Assembly: GCA_964408175.1 (NCBI GenBank)
Contig: CAYOYL010000035.1
Coordinates: 1 to 21,895, forward strand
Direction of reading: 5' to 3'
Source of the DNA: JAFGKM01 sp964408175
GTDB lineage: Bacteria; Ratteibacteria; UBA8468; B48-G9; JAFGKM01
DNA: 21,895 nucleotides
Of the stretch, positions 1-6,185 are shown piece by piece (the first letter of the stretch is position 1; every line of letters starts with the position of its first letter). A model generated the notes under the pieces. It made no database searches and was not told where the DNA came from. It worked only from the letters and a program-made list of their open reading frames with translations. A program made the translations under genes and the position numbers.

Positions 1-41
1 AAAGTCTTACTCTGTTGTCTTGGAAGGAAGTATGCAATCAA

Positions 42-76
42 TGGCATATTATGCCACAAGAGAGGTATATCTCTTG
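42..76. repeat. Two adjacent small palindromes
   Basis: Positions 42-56 form a perfect palindrome (TGGCATA, one T, TATGCCA). It is followed directly by a perfect 7-bp stem, CAAGAGA (57-63) and TCTCTTG (70-76), with a 6-nt loop. No clear T-run follows on either strand, so a terminator call is weak. It lies downstream of the FAD oxidoreductase gene on the minus strand and might end that transcript or one arriving from outside the window. Confidence 0.4.
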
Positions 77-105
77 ACATACTTTTTCATAGATGACAAA
101 AAGCG

Positions 106-142
106 TTGGATTGCTTCGCCTCATACGACCCCGCAATGACGT
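106..142. repeat. GCAATGAC-type dispersed repeat
   Basis: On the minus strand this reads CGTCATTGCGGGG, about ten variable bases, then GCGAAGCAATCCA. The layout CGTCATTGCGAGG...GCGAAGCAATCC is a dispersed intergenic repeat that I recognise from many unrelated bacterial genomes. Here the middle is diverged. It sits just past the end of the FAD oxidoreductase gene. No gene is supported in 1-207; the short open frames there look fortuitous. Confidence 0.55.
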
Positions 143-207
143 GGTTGAGTGAAGATTTACCCTGTTGTGAAAAGGTCAGGATGCTAAAAATGTTTTGTGG
201 CACACCA

Positions 208-1962
208 TCAGTCAACGTAGAAGGCGTAAATACGGGACTCTGAAACACCATAGGTCTTCTCAAGGACAAACCGTATGCCCTCAACCTGCCTGTTTATCTG
301 AAACCTTGCCAGCCGCATATAATTGTCGTCAGTATGTACCAGTTCTTTCCATTCGCCCTCTATTCTTCCCTCAATACGGAAAGACCTTGGCATAACATCA
401 GGCAGACGATTTACGTAGTCATCTCTTTGCAGATGGCTCATTGCAACCAGTCTATCAAGACCGCTGTCAAGGAGCAGGGTTACGTTATGAACGAGGGAAT
501 TATCCCTGAATATCATCTCTATGCTGTCCCCTTCTCTGCAACTCAGGGAATGTGTATTATCACCGACAGGACGGTTAATTCCATCACGGACGGGTTCAGG
601 GTTCCCGCGTGATGCCCTGAGTAAAGACTCCTTTGTCAGAGAACTGAAGACCTGCTCAGTCCAGGGGATGTAGGCATCGTCATACAATAAGGCCTGTTGA
701 ATCTCCCTGATATATCTGAGTAAATCTGAAGGAAGAAGGCCTTTTTTTATAGCAAGGGCTGCGGCTGTTCCTACTGCCTGCCCCATACTGCACCCGGTAC
801 CCATAACCCTTGTGGAACTCATTGCAGAGTGCGTGCAACTTGCGTTCCTTCCGGCAAACATCAGGTTGTCAATGTTGCGTGAATAGAGAGACCTGTACGG
901 TATCCCATAGGGAGAGGGTGCAGGATGGAATATCGTTGCCGGTTCCCCAATCTTTACCGCGTTAAAACCTGCAGGATGGTGGTCATCCATAGACCATCCG
1001 CCATAGGCCACAATATCCTCAAACCTTCCCTCAACCTCAATATCGTTTTGCGTCAGAATATGTGCACCTGTGTATCGCCGGCTCTCCCGTTTTGCAGGCA
1101 GGAACTGAATCCAGTCCAGTGCAAAATTCTCAGCCTTTGACCTTTCAGGACAGCGGTTTTTTATGTGGTCCCAGATGCCATAAACTATCTTGAGAAGTTC
1201 ATCACGCAGCATCTCTGTATCATAAATGCTGTGGTGTTCCCCTCCGAGTTCTATCCACCAGTATCCCATCTCCAGCCAACGGTGCCCTCTCGCTCCATAA
1301 GGAAGTTCGTCACAGGAGTTAAAAGTATACGCCCAGTCAGGAGGAACAAAAGGCTGTTGAGTCTCATACCGTCTTGCCTGAAAAAGACAGGTCATCCCCA
1401 TTGTCTTTTCATCTGCCTTCTCAGGGGCAATGGACTCGCCATATTCACTTCTGGCTTCACGTCCCATGCGAAACTGAGCACCTGTCAGAGGAGCAAGGAC
1501 AGCATCCCCTGAACAGTCGGCAAATATCTTTGCCTTTATGCGGTGATACGTATAGGTGGTGGTCTGCCATCCCTTTACAGCAGTTATATGGGTACCGTCC
1601 ATCTCGGCATCAAGGCAGGAGCAGTTAAGCAGGAGTGTTATATTCTTTTCTCTCTTAACTGTCTCATACAAGAGTGTATCCCATACGGAGTAACTCCTTT
1701 GAGGGTTGCAGGAGAGATTTTTCATACGCAGTTCCTCAAGAATGCCTGTCTCCCTCATGTTCTTTATGCTGTTATGCCTGTCGGCACCGCTGACGTGCAT
1801 ACGGCACTCGCTTGAGGCATTACCTCCCAGTACAGGACGGTCATTCATCAGAACAACCTTTATTCCATGGCGTGCAGCGGAGACTGCGGCAACAAGGCCT
1901 GCCATACCCCCACCTACAACGCAAAAGTCAACCTCGTGTTCTATCTCTCTTATCTTTTCCAT
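208..1962 (-). CDS. FAD-dependent oxidoreductase (FAD_oxidored-like family)
   Basis: Flavoprotein of 584 residues, presumed cytoplasmic. A Rossmann dinucleotide-binding motif, VVGGGMAG, lies at residues 15-22. It is followed by the block DRPVLGGNASSE (about 41-52), typical of the pfam12831-type oxidoreductases abundant in Planctomycetes, Poribacteria and similar lineages. The middle holds further FAD-domain blocks (FADCSGDA; then NLMFAGRNAS and GTGCSMGQAVGTAAA near residues 380-415), and the C-terminal 130 residues look like a beta-rich accessory domain. The substrate is unknown; relatives are often found with sugar isomerases and may oxidise sugar-like compounds. The start was set at 1962 because AGGAG lies 9 nt upstream; the open frame runs back to 2088 but that extension is low-complexity and leader-like. 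The gene is divergent from the isomerase gene and shares its promoter region. Confidence 0.88.
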   Translation of the reverse strand: MEKIREIEHEVDFCVVGGGMAGLVAAVSAARHGIKVVLMNDRPVLGGNASSECRMHVSGADRHNSIKNMRETGILEELRMKNLSCNPQRSYSVWDTLLYETVKREKNITLLLNCSCLDAEMDGTHITAVKGWQTTTYTYHRIKAKIFADCSGDAVLAPLTGAQFRMGREARSEYGESIAPEKADEKTMGMTCLFQARRYETQQPFVPPDWAYTFNSCDELPYGARGHRWLEMGYWWIELGGEHHSIYDTEMLRDELLKIVYGIWDHIKNRCPERSKAENFALDWIQFLPAKRESRRYTGAHILTQNDIEVEGRFEDIVAYGGWSMDDHHPAGFNAVKIGEPATIFHPAPSPYGIPYRSLYSRNIDNLMFAGRNASCTHSAMSSTRVMGTGCSMGQAVGTAAALAIKKGLLPSDLLRYIREIQQALLYDDAYIPWTEQVFSSLTKESLLRASRGNPEPVRDGINRPVGDNTHSLSCREGDSIEMIFRDNSLVHNVTLLLDSGLDRLVAMSHLQRDDYVNRLPDVMPRSFRIEGRIEGEWKELVHTDDNYMRLARFQINRQVEGIRFVLEKTYGVSESRIYAFYVD

Positions 1963-2029
1963 TATCTTCACTCCTATACATAACAGAAAAAAATCCCAAA
2001 GAACCTTAAATAACTTCAATATACAAGAC

Positions 2030-2058
2030 TTGTTTCCAGAACTCTTAGATGTTATAAT
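2030..2058 (+). promoter_or_regulatory. Sigma-70-like promoter for the isomerase gene
   Basis: A -35 TTGTTT (2030-2035), a 17-nt spacer and a perfect -10 TATAAT (2053-2058) predict a start near 2065 and a leader of about 140 nt. The leader contains the palindromic repeat at 2152-2197. The -10 overlaps the -10 of the opposing promoter of the oxidoreductase gene. Confidence 0.6.
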
Positions 2059-2083
2059 ATCACCTCTGCAAAAAAAAAGACAA
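2054..2083 (-). promoter_or_regulatory. Putative promoter for the FAD oxidoreductase gene
   Basis: On the minus strand, TTGTCT (2083-2078), an 18-nt T-rich spacer and TATTAT (2059-2054) predict a start near 2047 and a leader of about 85 nt. The -10 shares five bases with the -10 of the plus-strand promoter, so the two could not open at once. The -35 is only moderate and the spacer is 18. Confidence 0.45.
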
Positions 2084-2151
2084 ATCACAAAACCTTAAGG
2101 GGTTCGGGGTCGTGACAGGAAGTATATGGAAATGGACGGCAATAAAGAGAG

Positions 2152-2197
2152 CCCCCTTAATCCCCCTTTTATAAAGGGGGGCAGGGAGGATTTAAAG
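2152..2197. repeat. CCCCCTTT...AAAGGGGG palindromic repeat, copy 1
   Basis: CCCCCTTT (2162-2169) pairs perfectly with AAAGGGGG (2173-2180) around a 3-nt loop. It is preceded by CCCCCTTAAT and followed by GGGAGGATTTAAAG. This is a widespread family of intergenic repeats which, when translated, gives NPPFIKGG-like peptides. The right edge runs straight into the ribosome binding site of the isomerase gene (AAAGGAG at 2194-2200). Related copies lie at 14394-14416 and 15983-16065. Confidence 0.75.
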
Positions 2198-2206
2198 GAG
2201 ACCTTT

Positions 2207-2977
2207 ATGAAACTGGGAATAGTTACGTATCAGATTGCGGCTGAATGGGATGTAAACACAATAATAGAAAAATGCAGTGCTCTCGGATATGCAGGGGCTG
2301 AACTGAGGACAACACACAAGCACGGTGTTGAGCCGTCTCTGTCAAAAAATGAGAGGGCTGAGGTAAAAAAGAGGTTTGAAGACTCTCCCGTAAAACTTGT
2401 GGGACTGGGCAGTGCCTTTGAGTATCACAGCCCGGAGAGTGCTGAATTGAAGAAAAATATAGAGGGGACAAAAGAGTTTGTAATCCTTGCAAAAGATATA
2501 GGGGCGGAAGGAGTAAAGGTCAGGCCTAATTCACTCCCTGAAGGCGTATCAAAAGAGAAGACGATAGAACAGATAGGTCTTTCACTGAGAGAGGTATCTT
2601 CTTTTGCCGCAGACTACGGCATAAAGATACGCCTTGAGGTGCATGGTAAAGATACCTGCCATCCTCCCTACATAAAACAGATGCTGGATGCTGCGGCTCA
2701 TCCCAACGTTTATGCATGCTGGAACTCCAATATGGCAGACCTTGACGAAAACGGCTCCATTGAAAAACACTTCAATCTTTTGAAGGACAAGATAGAGATA
2801 TGCCACATCAACGAATTGTGCAATGAGTATCCGTGGAAGGTTCTCTTCTCGCTTATGCAGAAAAACGGATTTAACGGGTACTACCTTGCGGAGGTGGCAG
2901 GGAGTGCAGACCCTGACCGTTTCCTCAGATACTACAAGGTGCTTTTTGATTCCCTGAACCTGCTTGCTGCAAAATAG
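2207..2977 (+). CDS. Sugar phosphate isomerase/epimerase-like TIM barrel protein
   Basis: 256 residues of the xylose-isomerase-like / AP endonuclease 2 TIM-barrel superfamily (pfam01261). Opening motif KLGIVTYQI. Candidate metal ligands are Glu144 (IRLEVHG), the CWNSN block (171-175), His200 (ICHINE) and Glu229 (YLAEV). The fold and ligand order fit sugar or polyol isomerases and epimerases; the substrate cannot be read. The start at 2207 is preferred because AAAGGAG lies 6 nt upstream and the protein then begins on the first barrel strand. An in-frame ATG at 2126 would translate the palindromic repeat, which is unlikely. It has its own promoter and is divergent from an FAD oxidoreductase, a common partnership in sugar catabolism clusters of PVC-like bacteria. 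Confidence 0.87.
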   Translation: MKLGIVTYQIAAEWDVNTIIEKCSALGYAGAELRTTHKHGVEPSLSKNERAEVKKRFEDSPVKLVGLGSAFEYHSPESAELKKNIEGTKEFVILAKDIGAEGVKVRPNSLPEGVSKEKTIEQIGLSLREVSSFAADYGIKIRLEVHGKDTCHPPYIKQMLDAAAHPNVYACWNSNMADLDENGSIEKHFNLLKDKIEICHINELCNEYPWKVLFSLMQKNGFNGYYLAEVAGSADPDRFLRYYKVLFDSLNLLAAK

Positions 2978-3004
2978 CCTCGTGGTTCTGCAAATATGGC
3001 AATC

Positions 3005-3024
3005 TGTGGGAGACCTATCCCACA
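3005..3024. terminator. Hairpin between convergent genes
   Basis: TGTGGGA (3005-3011) and TCCCACA (3018-3024) form a perfect 7-bp stem with a 6-nt loop in the 62-nt gap between two convergent genes. The position suits a bidirectional transcript end, but no T-run follows on either strand, so this is not a classic intrinsic terminator. Confidence 0.4.
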
Positions 3025-3039
3025 ATAATCCATCTGGTA

Positions 3040-3765
3040 TCAATAGCTCCTCAGCATCGAGATGAGTACATCCGGATAGTTTGTAAGGATGGCATCCACC
3101 CCGAACTCAATATACCTTCTCATTATCTCTTCTGTATCGGCAAAGAAAACATTGACGAAAATGCCGTGTGCATGGGCATCTTTCACAAGGGTTTCAGTCA
3201 ATTCATATGCCGGCGTATAAAACTGAAGTCTTTCGCATCCCCATTTTCTGGTTTCTTCAATATAACCTGTCCTATCACCTTGTCTCCTCATATTACATAT
3301 CTTTATTCGGGGGTACACGCTTCTTGCTGCAGGTATAACCTCCGAGTTTATTGCAAGATAGGCATTGTCTACCCTGTTCTGTTCCATCAGGATTTTCAAG
3401 GTTTTTGTTACCAGTTCAGGCGATGAAGTATGGGCGTGTACATTCAGTTCCACATTTCCCGGTATACTTTCCAGTACCTCCTCAAGGGTCGGTATGACTG
3501 TTCCCTTGAATTTCTGGTTGAACCTCACCCCTGCATCAAGACTTTTTATGTGAGACAGATTCATATCTGCCACATCCCCGGTCCCATCTGTGGTTCTGTC
3601 CACATTTGCATCATGAAGAATAACAATTTCTCTATCTGCCGTCAGTTTTACATCAAATTCAATCTCATCAGTACCTGTCTCAACAGCCCTTTGAAAAGCA
3701 ACTATTGTATTCTCAGGGTATCTCCCCGAAAATCCACGATGTGCTATTACCCTCACCTTTCTCAT
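3040..3765 (-). CDS. Glycerophosphodiester phosphodiesterase
   Basis: 241-residue GDPD-family TIM barrel with no signal peptide. It would hydrolyse glycerophosphodiesters to glycerol 3-phosphate and an alcohol. Signature blocks: AHRGFSGRYPENT (catalytic His9, Glu17), EIEFDVKLT (metal ligands Glu36 and Asp38), LHDANVDRTTDGTG (His51). It ends with FVNVFFADTEE and GVDAILTNYPD, as in UgpQ-type enzymes. In the strand that normally reads LNIEIK, this protein has LNVHAH, so the usual metal-binding Glu appears to be His. The start at 3765 has AAGGA 7 nt upstream. An ATG at 3786 overlaps the stop of the upstream gene as TAATG and would add seven residues; translational coupling from there is also possible. 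Confidence 0.87.
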   Translation of the reverse strand: MRKVRVIAHRGFSGRYPENTIVAFQRAVETGTDEIEFDVKLTADREIVILHDANVDRTTDGTGDVADMNLSHIKSLDAGVRFNQKFKGTVIPTLEEVLESIPGNVELNVHAHTSSPELVTKTLKILMEQNRVDNAYLAINSEVIPAARSVYPRIKICNMRRQGDRTGYIEETRKWGCERLQFYTPAYELTETLVKDAHAHGIFVNVFFADTEEIMRRYIEFGVDAILTNYPDVLISMLRSY

Positions 3766-3785
3766 CTCCGTATCCTTCATTGCCA

Positions 3786-6077
3786 TTAGATATCTTTTTT
3801 GACCCAGACGGGGCTTGTCCACGCATAAACCCCGATGCTTCTTGCAAGGTTGTGCGGATACCTGCTTGAATTAGAAAAAGGGACCATCTCTTTGGAAAGT
3901 TTTTTCGTATTGAAAGAAGGGTCTCCCGCAAGTTTTACCCTGAGGAAATAAAAGTGGGACCCTTTTTTTACCTGCGTATCAACAAAACCAAACTGAAGTC
4001 TTTTACCTTTACCTCCCTTTCTCAAGACCGTCGCTCCATCCCTGACCAGTTCAACAAACCCTATTTTGCTCTCAGCAGAGACCACTGCCTTGATACAAGG
4101 GGCATCCTTTACCTTACCGGACTGCCCGATAAACAGCCCTGAAACACTGAAATCAACCTTCATCCGACAGCCCTGTGTTGCTATAAGCCTTCTGTTCCTG
4201 TACCCATTATAAAGACCTTCAGGGGTGAGTTGTTCAGCAACCACACCTGTCAGCGCTCCGCCCAGACCCGGGACAGCCCTGTGACTGTCAGATGAGCCTA
4301 TAAACCCGAAAACCTTGCCCTCCTGCAGTCTTTTAATCGTAAAGTCAACCTCCTCCATACAGATTCTCCATGAAGATACAACCTCAACATTTCTCTCCAC
4401 ATCCGGGTTGATGATACTGTAGGTACAGTGGTGCGGGCAGCAGATGACACTTTTACCCTTCAGTTTTGCCGCAAGTTTTTCTACCGAATCTGTTTCCCTG
4501 TCAATCCTCCGGTAAAGTGCCCCTTGAGTAAAAGGATATATAACATACCTGTGGTTAAATGAGGGACTTAATTTTTTGTCGTGGTATGTGAACTCCCATC
4601 CGGCAAAAGATATGAACCTGCCTTTTTCAGTGAAGTGCCTGCTTAACTCCTGCCTTACCCTCCACTCAACCTCTGTGAATGACTTGTGCGGATAGTAGTC
4701 GTTGTCTATGATGCAGACAAAATCAAGGGCTGCTATATCTTTTGCGTAGTTTACCAGTTCATCAACCTCTCCCTCTGCATCAGGAGAAAAACTGCTGTGG
4801 CAGTGCGTATCTCCCCAGAAGACCTTATATTTTCTGTCGTTTATTTTGACTTCTATCCTTTTATGCTCAATCTTTTTATCACCTACGGGCGTCCATCTTT
4901 TCCACTTTTTTGTATTTATGCGACATACCTGCCTCCTGCCCCTCAGGTCTGTTTTTTGGTAACTGATTATCTTTTCGCTACTGCCAGAAAAGTCAATAAA
5001 TGAAAATCTGAAATTCTTCTCTTCAAAAAATTTTGGCACAGAATAGGAGTAGTGCCCCTGATAGATATCGTAATAGGGAGACCACGTACCGCTATCCTGC
5101 AGTTTCCTTCCAAAAAGGTGCCCTGAAATATGGTTCATCTCTTTCTCTTTTCGGACCTCCCAGAAACACCATATCTCACCTTTATCGGAAAAAGAAATGT
5201 ATGGATTCCTTCTGAGTCCATGATACCCCTGATAGGTCTTCTCTGCCAGAAGTCCTTCCCTCAGGTCTGCCACTATCCTTCTGTCTTCAGGGTGGGTTCT
5301 GTCATAAAGATATTCAATCTTATTGTCTGAAATACGACCAACCATCGCAAAAGGGAAGTGGTCGCGTATACCGAGTCTTCTGTCCTCAACCTCTTTCAGC
5401 GCCACCCAGACAATATATGTCCCTCTTTCAGTTGACAAAATCCTGGGCGTCAGCCACCTCTCTCCTGCAGGCGGAACCGCCCTTAACTCTTTCCACTTAT
5501 TATCGCCAAAAATATTGCATACAACCTCATATCTTTTGTCTCTGTAACTGTCATAGGCACAGTAAATAGACTTTCCATCAGAGGATATTTCTGGTCTGAA
5601 GGAGTCATACCCCTCTTTTGAAATATCCCCTTTATACACCCACTTCTCACCCCTTTTTTCTGCGATACTAATCTTTATGTTTCTACCGGCTCTGCCAGCC
5701 CATGCACAGTAAAACCTGTCTTTAAAGATAACTGAAGAGGGAGAAAGTAAGAGTCTGTCGCTTTCAAAAACCGTATCTACCTCTTTCATCTTCTCCTTTT
5801 CAAAGAGAGAAAACATAATTGTCCATCTTTTATCTCTTGCCTCATTCCATACGATGGAAAAAGAGTCTGCTGAGATGGGAGAAATTGAAGGCTGGTAGGC
5901 AAGACCGCCTGTTTTTATAACCTTTTTAATATGACCATTTTTATAGAGGGCTATGTCGGTCTTCCTTCCCCTCTCCATCTGAACTGCTGTCCACAAACTA
6001 CCACCTACATCAGTAGAAGACAATACCCTGCTGAAATTTGTCTTACAGTCTACAGGAAATTCATACTGTAAAGGCAT
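3786..6077 (-). CDS. Propeller-like plus PHP-domain (DUF3604-like) phosphoesterase
   Basis: 763-residue two-part protein. The first 400 residues are a run of Trp/Tyr-rich beta repeats (IVWNEARD, YCAWAGRAG, YCAYDSYRD, IVWVALKE, WCFWEVRK), which suggests a beta-propeller. From about residue 420 there is a PHP metallo-phosphoesterase domain: GDTHCHSSFSPDAEG, CIIDNDYYPHK, AGWEFTYH (about 491), the His pair in CCPHHCTY (about 549) and GSSDSH (about 595-599). Essentially all metal ligands are present. The end, YAWTSPVWV, matches PHP/DUF3604-type proteins. Substrate unknown. No signal peptide or lipobox is visible, unusual for such propellers. The start at 6077 was chosen because AAGGAG lies 6 nt before it; upstream ATGs lack this spacing. 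It has its own promoter and is followed by GDPD, suggesting a joint phosphodiester-related role. Confidence 0.8.
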   Translation of the reverse strand: MPLQYEFPVDCKTNFSRVLSSTDVGGSLWTAVQMERGRKTDIALYKNGHIKKVIKTGGLAYQPSISPISADSFSIVWNEARDKRWTIMFSLFEKEKMKEVDTVFESDRLLLSPSSVIFKDRFYCAWAGRAGRNIKISIAEKRGEKWVYKGDISKEGYDSFRPEISSDGKSIYCAYDSYRDKRYEVVCNIFGDNKWKELRAVPPAGERWLTPRILSTERGTYIVWVALKEVEDRRLGIRDHFPFAMVGRISDNKIEYLYDRTHPEDRRIVADLREGLLAEKTYQGYHGLRRNPYISFSDKGEIWCFWEVRKEKEMNHISGHLFGRKLQDSGTWSPYYDIYQGHYSYSVPKFFEEKNFRFSFIDFSGSSEKIISYQKTDLRGRRQVCRINTKKWKRWTPVGDKKIEHKRIEVKINDRKYKVFWGDTHCHSSFSPDAEGEVDELVNYAKDIAALDFVCIIDNDYYPHKSFTEVEWRVRQELSRHFTEKGRFISFAGWEFTYHDKKLSPSFNHRYVIYPFTQGALYRRIDRETDSVEKLAAKLKGKSVICCPHHCTYSIINPDVERNVEVVSSWRICMEEVDFTIKRLQEGKVFGFIGSSDSHRAVPGLGGALTGVVAEQLTPEGLYNGYRNRRLIATQGCRMKVDFSVSGLFIGQSGKVKDAPCIKAVVSAESKIGFVELVRDGATVLRKGGKGKRLQFGFVDTQVKKGSHFYFLRVKLAGDPSFNTKKLSKEMVPFSNSSRYPHNLARSIGVYAWTSPVWVKKDI

Positions 6078-6135
6078 TTTCATCTCCTTTTTATGTTTGC
6101 GGCACGGATGACTTTCCAATCACGCCTCACGCATA

Positions 6136-6164
6136 ATAATAACTTCTCTGTAGATGAGCGTCAA
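6136..6164 (-). promoter_or_regulatory. Sigma-70-like promoter for the PHP-GDPD unit
   Basis: On the minus strand, TTGACG (6164-6159), a 17-nt spacer and TATTAT (6141-6136) predict a start near 6129, giving a leader of about 50 nt that ends in AAGGAG. It lies in the 108-nt gap after comEC, so the PHP-GDPD pair can be transcribed independently of dapF-comEC. Confidence 0.65.
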
Positions 6165-6185
6165 ATACAGGATGTCTATGTTTTT

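Noticed and set aside
42..76. CRISPR-like or terminator reading of the two small palindromes
   Set aside because: There are no repeated units with spacers, and no T-run follows either stem.
74..102. Promoter at TTGACA 74-79
   Set aside because: No acceptable -10 lies 16-18 nt downstream, and no gene starts after it on that strand.
1963..2088. Longer N-terminus for the FAD oxidoreductase
   Set aside because: The extra 42 residues are Cys/Phe-rich with no domain similarity and cover the predicted promoter start; AGGAG precedes the ATG at 1962.
2126..2206. Longer N-terminus for the isomerase starting at 2126
   Set aside because: It would translate the palindromic repeat (NPPFIKGG), and a clear AAAGGAG site lies before 2207, where the conserved domain begins.
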